Source: Dallia pectoralis
Lineage: Eukaryota; Chordata; Actinopteri; Esociformes; Umbridae
Direction: 5' to 3'
Length of the DNA stretch: 64,000 bases
Assembly: GCA_029465975.1 (NCBI GenBank)
Contig: CM055728.1
Location: 7,598,689-7,662,688 of the forward strand
The position numbers were made by a program, and so were the translations under genes. Each line of letters begins with the position of its first letter. Within the stretch, counting starts at the first letter, position 1. The notes beneath the pieces are model-generated. The model was not told where the DNA came from, did not search any database, and saw nothing but the letters and a program-made list of their open reading frames with translations. This document shows positions 13,200 to 24,440 of the stretch, piece by piece.

Positions 13200-13980
13200 C
13201 AGTGCTCTCCAGAATAATTGGCCCACTTGGTAAAGAGGCTAAACTAATCTACTCATCTAACCTTTGAGTGAAGGTTCAATACAATGCAATGCCATCGCCA
13301 TGGCAGCAAGCTGTTCGGACATCTTGCCAGAAGAAACTCTCTATTGTCACCAGACTGTAGCATCTGGCTCCTATCATAGTCCCAATAAGGTGTAGCAAAC
13401 TCCAGGTGTTAACATGTATGTCTTAATGAGAGTTGTGGCTTTATTCTGGCAAGATGTCCAAACTGCTTGTTGGCCTTGAGGTGCCATTTAATTGTATTTC
13501 TGGAGACTTGGTGACCCCAAGAATCTACAAACTTTTGCAATTTGCCATCTGAAATACTTTTTTTCTCAGACCATCCTTCTTTACTGTGTTTGGGGGCAAA
13601 ATTCCTTTTCCAGGTTGAGTCATCACAGCCCCAGTAGATGTAAACATCCTTATTATTGCCCATGTGTAGCCATATTTTAAAGCCTTTGTCTAATTCATGA
13701 AGATAATTTATTTACCTCTCACCCAGAGCAACTAACAAATAGTTCATGACTAAAGGACATTGGCATGTTTACTTAACATTTATAACCTAAACAGGAAGTC
13801 ATAGATGTCTACTTGAGAGTGACTGATAAGTCAGATGAATAAAAATATATATGTGAGACGATAATACTATTAGATTTGCCTCATATATTGGCATGCCAAA
13901 AACATTCACTCACATGTTTCTCAAATACACTTTTTTGCTTTTGTTATTCTTTAAAGGGTGCGCAATTCTATAGGGCACTG
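13200..13980 (-). mobile_element. Tc1-like DNA transposon remnant
   Basis: The left end reads CAGTGCTCTCCAGAATAATT and the right end ends ATTCTATAGGGCACTG, so the termini are recognisable inverted repeats of the ACAGTGCCCTCC... type found in fish Tc1-like elements. The minus-strand frame 13409-13663 contains GKLQKFVDSWGHQVS and TIKWHLKANKQFGHLARIKP, which match the N-terminal helix-turn-helix region of Tc1-like transposases (the GELQKLVESWGQKVS type). The catalytic DDE part is missing, so this is an internally deleted, decayed copy. Clear TA duplications are not preserved. Confidence 0.65.
13409..13663 (-). pseudogene. Tc1-like transposase N-terminal fragment
   Basis: An 84-codon frame with homology by eye to the paired-type helix-turn-helix DNA-binding domain of Tc1/mariner transposases (SISDGKLQKFVDSWGHQVS, TIKWHL, FGHLARIKPQL). 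The frame ends within the domain and no DD[E/D] catalytic core follows. It is a relic inside the element at 13200-13980. The first 25 or so residues show no family match. Confidence 0.6.
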
Positions 13981-14548
13981 TGAATGTGTTTGTCAATCTA
14001 CACAAGACCACCATAACTGAACTACTATTAGTGTGGAGCATCCAGCCTAATTAGGCTGACTGTTTCGCCCTTGCATTATATGCCATTCATCAGACTGTTT
14101 ACATATCCCAACATTGAGATACAGTTATGACATATGTCTTACTATTATTATCATTAGCACTCATTTACATTTTCCCGAACCACGTCCTTGTGAAAATAGC
14201 GGCAAAGTGATTGAAAACATAAATGGAATGCACACTTGCCTAAAGTGTTACAGCAATTAGTACCACATTATTAGCTTTTGAATTCTCTTCCTGAAAGGGC
14301 TGTTAATTCATTGAGCGATCAAATATAAGATTACAGTCGAATGCCCTAGCCCTATACAGAAATGTGATCTGGGAACTTGCCATGGAAGACAGTGACAATC
14401 AATAAAGGACAAAAGTGTGAGGGCGTGATCGTGGAGAACTGGCTCACAGGCAGGAGACAGAGAGTTGGCTTATATTTTCCTTCTTCAACCACCTATCTGT
14501 CCATTTGCGGAGGGAGATGGAACGCCACTACTGACTTGAAGACAGATA
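13981..14548. other. Non-coding spacer
   Basis: Unique-looking sequence with no gene. The end grades into GA-rich low-complexity DNA. Confidence 0.4.
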
Positions 14549-14734
14549 AACAGAGAGACAGAGGGAAAGAGACAGAGAGAGAGAGACAGAGTGAGAGAGA
14601 CAGAGGGAGAAAGACAGGGGGAGAGAGAGAGACAGAGGGAGAGAGACAGAGAGAGAAGAGAGAAACCGAGAGAGACAAAGTGAGAAGAAGAAAGAGACAG
14701 AGACAAAGAGACAGAAATTGAGAAATAACACAAA
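14549..14734. repeat. GA-rich low-complexity tract
   Basis: Purine-rich AGAGACAGAG-type sequence leading directly into the 45-bp array, probably the seed or a degenerate edge of that array. Confidence 0.85.
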
Positions 14735-16369
14735 GACACATGCAGAGACAGAGAGAGACAGAGGGGAGGAGACCATCATGACACATGCAGAGACAGAGAG
14801 AGACAGAGGGGAGGAGACCATCATGACACATGCAGAGAGAGACAGAGGGGAGGAGACAATCATGACACATGCAGAGAGAGACAGAGGGGAGGAGACCATC
14901 ATGACACATGCAGAGACAGAGAGACAGAGGGGAGATCATGACCATGCAGAGACACATGCAGAGACAGAGAGAGACAGAGGGGAGGAGACCATCATGACAC
15001 ATGCAGAGACAGAGAGAGACAGAGGGGAGGAGACCATCATGACACATGCAGAGACAGAGAGAGACAGAGGGGACCATCATGACACATGCAGACCATCATG
15101 ACACATGCAGAGACAGAGAGAGACAGAGGGGAGGAGACCATCATGACACATGCAGAGACAGAGAGAGACAGAGGGGAGGAGACCATCATGACACATGCAG
15201 AGACAGAGAGAGACAGAGGGGAGGAGACCATCATGACACATGCAGAGACAGAGAGAGACCATCATGACACATGCAGAGACAGAGAGAGATAGAGGGGAGG
15301 AGACCATCATGACACATGCAGAAACAGAGAGAGACAGAGGGGAGGAGACCATCATGACACATGCAGAGACAGAGAGAGACAGAGGGGAGGAGACCATCAT
15401 GACACATGCAGAGACAGAGAGAGACAGAGGGGAGGAGACCATCATGACACATGCAGAGACAGAGAGAGACAGAGGGGAGACCATCATGAGACCATCATGA
15501 CACATGCAGAGACAGAGAGAGACAGAGGGGAGGAGACCATCATGACACATGCAGAGACAGAGAGAGACAGAGGACAGAGAGAGACAGAGGGAGGAGACCA
15601 TCATGACACATGCAGAGACAGAGAGAGACAGAGGGGAGGAGACCATCATGACACATGCAGAGACAGAGGGAGAGAGAGGAGACCATCATGACACATGCAG
15701 AGACATGCAGAGACCATCAGACACATGCAGAGACAGAGAGGACAGAGGGGAGAGACCATCATGACACATGCAGAGACAGAGAGAGACAGAGGGGAGGAGA
15801 CCATCATGACACATGCAGAGACAGAGACACATGCAGAGACAGAGAGAGACAGAGGGGAGGAGACCATCATGACACATGCAGAGACAGAGAGAGACAGAGG
15901 GGAGGAGACCATCATGACACATGCAGAGACAGAGAGAGACAGAGGGGAGGAGACCATCATGACACATGCAGAGACAGAGAGAGACAGAGGGGAGGAGACC
16001 ATCATGACACATGCAGAGACAGAGAGAGACAGAGGGGAGGAGACCATCATGACACATGCAGAGACAGAGAGAGACAGAGGGGAGGAGACCATCATGACAC
16101 ATGCAGAGACAGAGAGAGACAGAGGGGAGGAGACCATCATGACACATGCAGAGACAGAGAGAGACAGAGGAGACAGAGAGAGACCATCATGACACATGCA
16201 GAGACAGAGAGAGACAGAGGGGAGGAGACCATCATGACACATGCAGAGACAGAGAGAGACAGAGGGGAGGAGACCATCATGACACATGCAGAGACAGAGA
16301 GAGACAGAGGGGAGGAGACCATCATGACACATGCAGAGACAGAGAGACAGAGGGGAGGAGACCATCATG
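14735..16369. repeat. 45-bp minisatellite, about 36 copies
   Basis: Unit of 45 bases: ACCATCATGACACATGCAGA, then GACAGAGAGAGACAGAGGGG and AGGAG. Most units are near identical, with shortened ones near 14840-14960, 15070-15100, 15240-15270, 15480-15510 and 15560-15840. The period equals 15 codons, which explains overlapping ORFs in several frames on both strands. Strong purine bias on the + strand. Confidence 0.97.
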
Positions 16370-17290
16370 CCTGTCTTGACGCTGACTCTTAGTTCAAATG
16401 TTCGTCCTTAATGTACTCCAAGAATCAAAGATCTAATAAGGAGTTGAAGGATCTGTTCAATAATAAATCCCAGTCAGCATCCCAGCAGCCCCAGCAGCAG
16501 GCCAAGAGCTTAGGGCTCAAAGGACTCATAAATTACAGAGTCTGAGGTTGACACGCGGCTCCAGCGGCTGGGAACTGCCAATACCCTTCCTCATTTACAA
16601 CCGCCCGGCCGGCACAGTCAGAGTGAAATAAGCAGCGTTTCAGTTGACGACGACAGATTCATCAAGGTTTCCCTGATGCTGTGCAGTAAGGCAGACAGTA
16701 GCTCTCCCTAATTGGCGAAAGCTGCCACAAACAGTGACCAGCTATCCGTGGTGCCGCGTGTGCAGCGGCGTTTCAGAAAAACATGTGGGCTTGTTTTTTC
16801 GCAGGCTTATTTGGCAAGGGGCGAGACAATCAAAGAGTCAATGTAATTGTGTTGTATTGCTCTTTCGCTTATTATGAACAGGCTGTTAACTTGTATCAAG
16901 ATAGGAAAACATTGCCCCGTCACCATAGCAGCAGAAATTAATAGTCACAGTCGGTAATGTTCTTAGTCAAGTAACGCCTCGCATTATTTGTTGTCACCAG
17001 AGTTTTCACAATGCTCACACTCGCGTGTCGGATTATTTTGGGATAAAATTCAGTTCAGGTATTAAGTCGTATTCGAGCCCGTCCAGCTGTGTCTGTGTGA
17101 ACATAGACACCGCAAAGATCCATCACTCCCTGTCGCAAACACATGACCCTTCACCACGTTTTGACAAGTTGTCAAGCTTTGCACAAGGACAGTTCCATCA
17201 TGAAATACTATCCGTTTACAATACATTAATCTGCAAACAGTTCTGCTTTTGTTTGGCTTGAAGAGTAATGGAGTAATCGTCTAACTACTA
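16370..17290. other. Non-repetitive, GC-balanced intergenic block
   Basis: Complex sequence between two minisatellites. I see no protein-coding exon. The composition (for example GC-rich 16540-16620) is unlike the surrounding repeats, so conserved regulatory sequence is possible but unproven. Confidence 0.35.
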
Positions 17291-17676
17291 CAGCTCCGAC
17301 TGCCATTACTAATAATGCTACAATTACACCAACATCTTCTACTGCCATTACTAATAATGCTACAATTACACCAACAGCTCCTACTGCCATTACTAATAAT
17401 GCTACAATTACACCAACATCTTCTACTGCCATTACTAATAATGCTACAATTACACCAACATCTTCTACTGCCATTACTAATAATGCTACAATTACACCAA
17501 CAGCTCCTACTGCCATTACTAATAATGCTACAATTACACCAACAGCTCCTACTGCCATTACTAATAATGCTACAATTACACCAACAGCTCCTACTGCCAT
17601 TACTAATAATGCTACAATTACACCAACATCTCCTACGGCCATTACTAATAATGCTACAATTACACCAACATCTCCA
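17291..17676. repeat. 42-bp minisatellite, about 9 copies
   Basis: Unit contains CTGCCATTACTAATAATGC and TACAATTACACCAACA. Two variants alternate, ACATCTTCTA and ACAGCTCCTA. The period is 14 codons, which gives the open frames on both strands. Confidence 0.96.
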
Positions 17677-17949
17677 GCAGCATCATCAAATGGACTCTCC
17701 TACATTTAAGTGTGTGAATTGTAAACATTGCAAAGTCAAAATTAATTAAATCCTGGGCTTAATTGAATTATAGTCCCGTAAGGATGGCTTATGCAGCCCT
17801 GTTTTTTATCCTTTAATGAGACGATACCAGTAGAGACTTACAAGCTGTGCAAAGGCTTTCAGTGAGGGGGCTAAACTGTTAAAATGCACACCAGAGCACT
17901 TCAACAATGGGTGGTGAAGACTAGTTCATATATATACACCGATCAGCCA
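17677..17949. other. Non-coding spacer
   Basis: Short AT-rich intergenic tract between the 42-bp array and an interspersed repeat. Nothing recognisable. Confidence 0.4.
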
Positions 17950-18185
17950 CAAGTGCAGTGAATCAATCAATCAAATTTGAAATTCATTTTATAAAAGCCT
18001 TTTTACAACAAAGGTGTCACTAAGTGCTTTTTCAAACACCCAGCCTGAACCCGACAGAGCACGGATTAACAATTTGATACACAGCGACTAGGAAAAACTC
18101 CCTGATAGGACAAATCTAGGAAGAAACCTAGAGAGAAACCAGGCTTGGAGGGGTGGGCAGTCCTCTTCTGGCTGTGCTGGGTAAA
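17950..18185 (+). repeat. Interspersed repeat fragment (salmonid/pike-like)
   Basis: Contains ATCAATCAATCAAATTTG, then CACTAAGTGCTTTTTCAAAC, AGGAAAAACTCCCTGATAGG and GAAACCTAGAGAGAAACCAG, CCTCTTCTGGCTGTGCTGGG. This order of motifs is typical of a multi-copy repeat I know from salmonids and pikes. A short piece related to its first part, in reverse orientation, lies at about 52480-52551. The class (LINE tail or SINE) is not certain. Confidence 0.6.
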
Positions 18186-18283
18186 CTTAAATCCTTTTTT
18201 ATATGCAGAGTCTTATAAAATAGTCCAGGTCAAATACATGGACCAGTCAAGAATAACGTTGAAACAGCAAGTAGGGCTTGTAG

Positions 18284-18377
18284 TAGGGCTGAACGATTAA
18301 TTGCATTTGCGATAATGTTGTGATATTATGAAATGTGATTTTGAAGCCACAAAGGCTGCATTTTAATTTTATATATA
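18284..18377 (+). mobile_element. Possible hAT-like element left end, interrupted by Tc1
   Basis: TAGGGCTGAACGATTAATTG followed by GCGATAATGTTGTGATATTATG resembles the left end of small teleost hAT-type elements. The Tc1-like copy starts right after it. I did not find a matching right end beyond 19132, so the call is tentative. Confidence 0.35.
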
Positions 18378-19130
18378 CAGTATATCACAAAAGTGAGTAC
18401 ACTTCTCACATTTTTGTAAATATTTGATTATATCTTTTCATGTGACAACACTAAACTTTGCTACAAGCATGTTGGTGGGAGTTTCATGGTCTGGGGCTGC
18501 ATGACTGCTTCCGGCACTGGGGAGGTACAGATCATTGAGGGAACCATGAATGCCAACATGTACTGTGACATACTGAAGCAGAGCCTGATCCCCTCCCTTC
18601 GGAGACTGGGCCAACATGATCACGACCCCAAACACACCTCCAAGACGAACACTGCCTTGCAAAAGAAGCTGAGGGTAAAGGTGATGGACCACCTCCAGAC
18701 TAGACCTAAACCCTATAGAACATCTGTGGGGCATCCTCAAAGGGAAGGTGGAGAAGCGCACAGTCTCTGACATCCACCAGCTCTGTGATGTCGTCATGGA
18801 GGAGTGGAAGAGGACTCCAGTGACAACCTGTGAAGCTCTGGTGAACTCAACGCCCAAGAGTGTTAAGGCAGAGCTGGAACATAATGCTAGCCACACAAGA
18901 TATTACACTTCAGGCCCAATTTGGATATTTTCACTTAGGGGTGTACTCACTTTTGTTGCGGTTTAGACATTAATGGCTGTTTGTTGAGATATTTTGAGGG
19001 GATAGCAAATTTATACTGTTATACAAGCTGCAAACTCACTACTTTACATTGTAGCAAACTGTCATTTCTTCAGTGTTATAGTGTTATTATTTAAAAATGT
19101 GAAGGGTGTACTCACTTTTGTGAGAAACTG
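18378..19130 (+). mobile_element. Tc1-like transposon, internally deleted
   Basis: Inverted ends CAGTATATCACAAAAGTGAG (left) and CTCACTTTTGTGAGAAACTG (right), flanked by TA on both sides (18376-18377 and 19131-19132), as expected for Tc1/mariner. At about 753 bp it is less than half of an intact element. The sequence jumps from the left terminal region straight into the middle of the transposase (GGSFMVWGCMTASGTGEVQI), so the DNA-binding domain is gone. A further small deletion near 18613 shifts the frame. It would need a transposase in trans to move, and looks old. Confidence 0.85.
18467..18900 (+). pseudogene. Tc1-like transposase C-terminal fragment
   Basis: Carries MVWGCMTASGTG and IIEGTMNANMYCDILKQSLI, then HDHDPKHTSKT (second catalytic Asp region). 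After a frameshift it continues with EKRTVSDIHQLCDVVMEEWK and TPVTTCEALVNS. Matches the C-terminal catalytic half of Tc1-like transposases. Reading-frame changes and the missing N-terminus make it non-functional. Confidence 0.8.
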
Positions 19131-19132
19131 TA

Positions 19133-20029
19133 TATAATGCGGAATGAGCTAAGAGGCTGTCTTAGTGACAGTAATCCGCTTTGCTTCACGGAACCGCTCT
19201 ATAAGACAGTAAAGGAAGGTTTCTCTTTCTACCGCCTGCCTCTTACAGCGTGTGTTCTTGCCTTGGCGACTCGGGGGTGGGTGGAGGGTTTGCCTTTTAT
19301 CCCCCCCTTCAGCTGCTGAGGGCCTGAAATATTTAACAAGGACTGCACTATTTTGGGATTTGTGCTCAGTTTGTTTTGGAGCTTATGCAATAACCCATTT
19401 GTGTTTCAACACACCCCACATGGCTGTGTTCGGTGTATGTATGCCGTTCTCACACAAACACTCACTTGGCAAACTGAGGCTAAGTGTGTGCTGCCACTGT
19501 CAACATGATGCAAGGTTACTTTGAATGACGGCATAGAGCGGGAAGGCACAGAATGTAGCTCCAAATGCTAATTCGTTCTATATAACATGAAGGTATTTCA
19601 GGTTTGTTTGTGCAGTCACGCAGGCCGCTTGTCTCTCACTGGCAGGTTTGCAGACCCCGATTTCAGAACGACACTGAAAGCTATTCCTTTGAATTACGAC
19701 TTTCTTGTTGTGATGGAAGATGTGTGTGCACAATTAAAATCTATCAAATGATCTGTTAGTCAATCATAACATTGGCTTAAGGTGAATAAATAAGGTACCA
19801 CAGCAGCATGGCTTTAAATCTTTTAATGTTCCTATATCAAAACACTTTTCTCCATTAAAAAATACAAATGCCTCAAAGACAGTACATGTATAAGTGATAC
19901 ATAATTAGTGGCCTGGTGTTTTTCAGCCATCTGGGTTTTAACTTCCAACCAACTGTCATTTCAGCACACTCTCAAATCTATCTTTCACCTTGTCAAGTGA
20001 AACGTAATGAAAACTAAAGGGAAACAAAT
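19133..20029. other. Non-coding intergenic sequence
   Basis: No recognisable gene or element. ORFs of 60-90 codons here look random. Confidence 0.4.
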
Positions 20030-20165
20030 GCCTAATGGTTTGAGTGTCTGACCAGAAACCAACAAGTTGCTAGATTGAATCCCTGAACTGGCAAGGTGAA
20101 GCAGTGGCTGTTCAATTCCTGAGCAGCAATGTTAACCATAAATGCTCCCAGGGTATTGCTGAAAA
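20030..20165 (+). repeat. tRNA-derived SINE-like fragment
   Basis: A tRNA-like tract (AATGGTTTGAGTGTCTGACC, then GCTAGATTGAATCCCTGAAC resembling a B box) is followed by GGCAAGGTGAAGCAGTGGCT. This looks like an old fish SINE head and body. Low certainty because the A box is diverged. Confidence 0.4.
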
Positions 20166-20182
20166 TGTAAATGTGTTCTTAG

Positions 20183-20812
20183 TAGGGATGCACCTATTGT
20201 GAATTCTGGACCGATACTGATGTTCTGGGCCGATACTGCCAATGCAGATACAGATGCCAATGTTTTTAATATTATTATAATTTTTTGTTGTTATTTATTC
20301 CCCCTTTTGTGTCAGGGAAACTGTCACGTAATCCAAGGTGTAGTGAAGAGAAGAGACAATTGCAGAGTCAATAGTCACGTTCGTAGTGTTTATTTAAATC
20401 ACGTATCAAACACTAAACAACAAACGGAAAAAACTATAACTGAGAATGAAATCATATTGTACATAGACGCTGTTAACAATACACCAACACTCACCTACAT
20501 ACATCTGTGACTTGAAATAATAACCGACAAAGTAGCCACACTCCCTGGAACCTTAAATAACCCAACCTATAGCTAATTCACCCCAGCTGTGAGCATTAGC
20601 AAAACAGGAACTTAAACAGGATGTGTGCACCCTAAAAGCACTGTGTAGAACACAAACCTCACCACATACGTGAAAGAAACAAAGACATCTTCATCCAAAA
20701 AAAGAACTTAACTATTTGAAAGTTATTCAGCCCATCGTTACACTTTCATCACAGTCAACAAGCCAAATATTTTCAGATACCGATGTACTGCCGATGCATC
20801 GGTGCATCTCTA
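20183..20812. mobile_element. Non-autonomous hAT-like element with 8-bp TSD
   Basis: Begins TAGGGATGCACC and ends GGTGCATCTCTA, imperfect terminal inverted repeats. It is flanked by GTTCTTAG (20175-20182) and GTTCCTAG (20813-20820), an 8-bp target duplication with one mismatch, the length typical of hAT. The subterminal GCCGATACTGCC and CGATGTACTGCCGATGCATC tracts are also typical of the TAGGGATGCACCGAT family in fish. The 630-bp interior has no transposase. Confidence 0.8.
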
Positions 20813-20820
20813 GTTCCTAG

Positions 20821-21564
20821 TCATTCTTACTTAGTTAAATAATAATAATTATAATATACATTACAAACCATCTTCATTCATTATTTAGACGTACAAACTT
20901 TGGCTCGACTTAGTCTTCAGATGTTATTGATCTGTCTTTTGTCTTGCTCTCTCTCTCTTACCCCATCTCACTCCATCCCTGGTTCTCTAGTGAGGTGTCA
21001 GATTCTCTGACTCATGCTCTGGGATGGAGGATGGGAGGAAAGTGGGAGGATGCAAGGATGAAAGAGCAGATGAAGAGGGTGAAAGTCAATCCGCAGACAG
21101 AAAAAAATGACCTTCATCCAGTAAGATGAACGGAATAAAATCTTGAGTTAAAACCCGACCCAGCACAGCGCCAGGAAGTAATCAGGATGATCTACAATGC
21201 AAACAAGGGCTCTGTAATAAAAAGATATTTGTTATTGCATGAGACAAGGAACATTACCCAAAGTCTTTCAATTACTGATCTGCAGATTAGGACCTTTTTT
21301 AATCAACCAAGTAGACAAAGGAGCAATGAAGCAAGCCGGAGGTCTACATTAAACAATGGCACCGCTGTCACCGCTACAACCAGCGTCAGCATGAATACAG
21401 CCTTTGACACTGTGTCACCATGTAGCTGGAACCGGCAGACACCCCGAGCTAAGGGATGAATACACAGAAGCGTGGCGTCTGTAATGGCGATTCGCTACGT
21501 GGCTGTTTGCCTGGCATTATTCAATTCTTTCATGCTTTAATGAGAAGAAGCGTGGTTTCTTCGA
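20821..21564. other. Non-coding spacer
   Basis: Intergenic DNA without a credible exon. Open frames near 20944-21129 and 21187-21459 show no family resemblance. Confidence 0.4.
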
Positions 21565-22783
21565 CGACGTCATCAATCTCGTCACAGAAACCAGCCTGAC
21601 CGGTGTCATCAATCTCATCAAAGAAACCAGCCTGACCGGTGTCATCAATCTCATCACAGAAACCAGCCTGACCGGCGTTATCGATCTCATCACAGAAACC
21701 AGCCTGACCGGCGTCATCGATCTCATCACAGAAACCAGCCTAACCGGCGTCATCGATCTCGTCACAGAAGCCAGCCTGACCGGCGTCATCGATCTCGTCA
21801 CAGAAGCCAGCCTGACCGGCGTCATCGATCTCATCACAGAAACCAGCCTGACCGGCGTCATCAATCTCATCACAGAAACCAGCCTGACCGGCGTCATCAA
21901 ACTCATCACAGAAACCAGCCTGACCGGCGTCATCAATCTCATCACAGAAACCAGCCTGACCGGCGTCATCGATCTCATCACAGAAACCAGCCTGACCGGC
22001 GTCATCGATCTCATCACAGAAACCAGCCTAACCGGCGTCATCGATCTCGTCACAGAAGCCAGCCTGACCGGCGTCAAAGAAGCCAGCCTGACATCATCAA
22101 ACTCATCACAGAAACCAGCCTGACCGGCGTCATCAATCTCATCACAGAAACCAGCCTGACCGGCGTTATCGATCTCATCACAGAAACCAGCCTGACCGGC
22201 GTCATCGATCTCATCACAGAAACCAGCCTAACCGGCGTCATCGATCTCGTCACAGAAGCCAGCCTGACCGGCGTCATCGATCTCGTCACAGAAGCCAGCC
22301 TGACCGGCGTCATCGATCTCATCACAGAAACCAGCCTGACCGGCGTCATCGATCTCGTCACAGAAACCAGCCTGACCGGCGTTATCGATCTCATCACAGA
22401 AACCAGCCTGACCGGCGTCATCAATCTCATCACAGAAACCAGCCTGACCGGCGTCATCAAACTCATCACAGAAACCAGCCTGACCGGCGTCATCAATCTC
22501 ATCACAGAAACCAGCCTGACCAGCGTCATCAATCTCGTCACAGAAGCCAGCCTGACCGGCGTCATCAATCTCGTCACAGAAGCCAGCCTGACCGGCGTCA
22601 TCAATCTCATCACAGAAACCAGCCTGACCGGCGTCATCAAACTCATCACAGAAACCAGCCTGACCGGCGTCATCAATCTCATCACAGAAACCAGCCTGAC
22701 CAGCGTCATCAATCTCGTCACAGAAGCCAGCCTGACCGGCGTCATCAATCTCGTCACAGAAGCCAGCCTGACCGGCGTCATCA
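21565..22783. repeat. 36-bp minisatellite, about 34 copies
   Basis: Unit contains CATCACAGAAACCAGCCTGA then CCGGCGTCATCAATCT. Variants at a few positions (ATCAAT/ATCGAT, CTCATC/CTCGTC, AAACC/AAGCC) form recurring blocks. One defective unit lies at about 22070-22100. The period is 12 codons, which produces open frames of 186-247 codons on the minus strand (MTPVRLVSVMRS or DEIDDAGQAGFC readings) without gene features. Confidence 0.97.
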
Positions 22784-22892
22784 CACGATCCACATAGACG
22801 GCTGTCGACATTAACATTCAAGACATTTACAGTGGCTCTTGGATTGAGATCTGCTCGTGGGTTTGGCCACTTCAGAATATTGACAATTCTTT

Positions 22893-22900
22893 CTTTAGAC
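22893..22900. repeat. 8-bp TSD, left
   Basis: CTTTAGAC, repeated exactly at 23419-23426, bracketing the hAT-like element. Confidence 0.8.
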
Positions 22901-23418
22901 CTGGGGTGGCCAACCCGAGGCTCGCGAACCGCATGCGGCTCTTTGTCCGGTTCCATGCGGCTCTTACGTTCATATCGAAGTTTGTGTTTTTTTACTGTCC
23001 GTGTTCGTTTCGCTTGAATTCAATAAAGGAATTTTCGTCAAACACGCATGTGTCACAAACTAGGGGTGTAGTGCAGTCAAAAGCCATTTGCAGAGCCAGT
23101 CTAAACGTTTGTGGTGTTTATTTTAAATGCCATTTAATCCCAACACGTAACAACAAACGGAAATAAAACAACGGCACTGTAATTAACTCACATCGCACAG
23201 TCGTGACTTATAACAAATAGCTGCAACTCGCCCAATCGTAAAGGAAAGCCCTGTTTGGTGCAGTGGTTAGAGTGCTCGGCTGCAGAGCTGGAAGTCCCTG
23301 GTTTGATTCCCCTGAAGCTTTTATTTTCTGAATTTTATTTTTGCCCATGTGTATGATGTGGCTCTTTGCGGTAACACAGTAAAAAATGTGCCTCTTAACA
23401 TCTGACTGGCCACCGCTG
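22901..23418. mobile_element. Non-autonomous hAT (Charlie-like) element
   Basis: Begins CTGGGGTGGCCAACC and ends GGCCACCGCTG. The reverse complement of the end, CAGCGGTGGCCA, pairs imperfectly with the start. An exact 8-bp duplication CTTTAGAC flanks it. The subterminal CGCATGCGGCTCTTTGTCC and GATGTGGCTCTTTGCGG segments are mirror-related, as in this hAT group. At 518 bp it has no transposase. The interior includes a tRNA-like segment (23250-23312). Confidence 0.85.
23250..23312 (+). repeat. tRNA-like segment inside the hAT element
   Basis: TGGTGCAGTGGTTAGAGTGC resembles a pol III A box and GGTTTGATTCC (23300-23310) a B box. It looks like a tRNA-derived (SINE-type) head. It lacks the complementary stems needed to call a functional tRNA. 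Confidence 0.5.
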
Positions 23419-23426
23419 CTTTAGAC
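23419..23426. repeat. 8-bp TSD, right
   Basis: CTTTAGAC, identical to 22893-22900. Confidence 0.8.
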
Positions 23427-23779
23427 CATAATCCTTAGTACTTTTTCTGTACTTCTCCGCACCAGTTTTGCCCACAATCTAAGACTGTAGCCGAAAAAAC
23501 ATAGAGAGTTTTGCAGAGTCGTTCGGTTCCTGTTCGAGGAAAATCTGTTGTCCCACCATGATCAGTTTTGTGCATTGTATCTCCCTCCCATCCCTGTCTG
23601 CCTGTTTTTTTGCTAATCCCATGGTCACAGCCTTTCTAGTCTGGATCTTACAGGAACATGGACTTCCCATGAAAACACTTGCCACTTCGACTTCTCGCTC
23701 TTCATCTGACGTTTCTCCGTACTCCACGAGCATCTGATCGCCGCGAGACTCACCTGCCCATTCCCTCTATTGAATTCCC
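23427..23779. other. Unassigned sequence, possibly LINE-derived
   Basis: Minus-strand frames 23479-23733 and 23625-23930 overlap in different frames and look like a frameshifted coding relic rather than a host gene. I cannot name a family for this part. Confidence 0.3.
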
Positions 23780-24440
23780 TCTTTACTAGATGCTGTCTGT
23801 CAAAGAATCTCACCACTACGCCACTCCAGTTGTCCGACCACTTTTTCTTCTTCATCTCTTTTTCTCCCACAACCCCCAATGTCTTATGCTGCAGCAACAT
23901 TAATTCATTCTCTCCAAATGCTTTCTCCACATTAATAGTATCATCTCTAGCACCTCATAAATCTCCCTTCTATCTCGAGAGTTTACCTCTTCCAGACTAC
24001 TCTCCAACCTGTCCAGGTCTGACGACTTTCCACCCTCTTCCTACTTTTTAACCCTCCACCTGCTCTCCTGAAATCATCCCCATCTGCAGATGACTTTGTC
24101 AGCCCTACTTCAAATGAAGGTTGACGATATCCGTACCCCGTCACCTCAGCATTGGGGCTCTCCGGCTCACATGCCAAACTTGGTCAGGCATTACCGCCTT
24201 CCCCCGCTCATATCAGCTCCCCGCTCAACGTCATGCCCACTTGACGCTATCCCTCTCCAGACCATCTGTGGAGACTAGAAATTCACACCTCCCTCATCAA
24301 GTATTTGCTTAGCACTGTTTGTATTTCCTTCTAAAGAAACCAACACTTGACCCCACTGGTGTCAAAAACCACAGGCATCCCTCATGTCTTTCCTTTCCAA
24401 GACACTTGAGTGCACTTTAACCTCCCAACACAAAATGGAG
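23780..24440 (+). mobile_element. Degraded LINE reverse transcriptase fragment (tentative)
   Basis: Around 24375-24445 the + strand reads SLMSFLSKTLECTLTSQ, which resembles the LLSFLSKTLER segment of L2/CR1-type reverse transcriptases. The upstream pyrimidine-rich 23780-24350 tract may be more of the same element but has several stops. Weak, decayed evidence. Confidence 0.35.

Noticed and set aside
14493..16392. ORFs of 120-245 codons across the 45-bp array
   Set aside because: Open in several overlapping frames on both strands; repeat artefact.
23250..23312. Functional tRNA gene
   Set aside because: Box-like motifs only; acceptor and anticodon stems do not pair and it lies inside a transposon.
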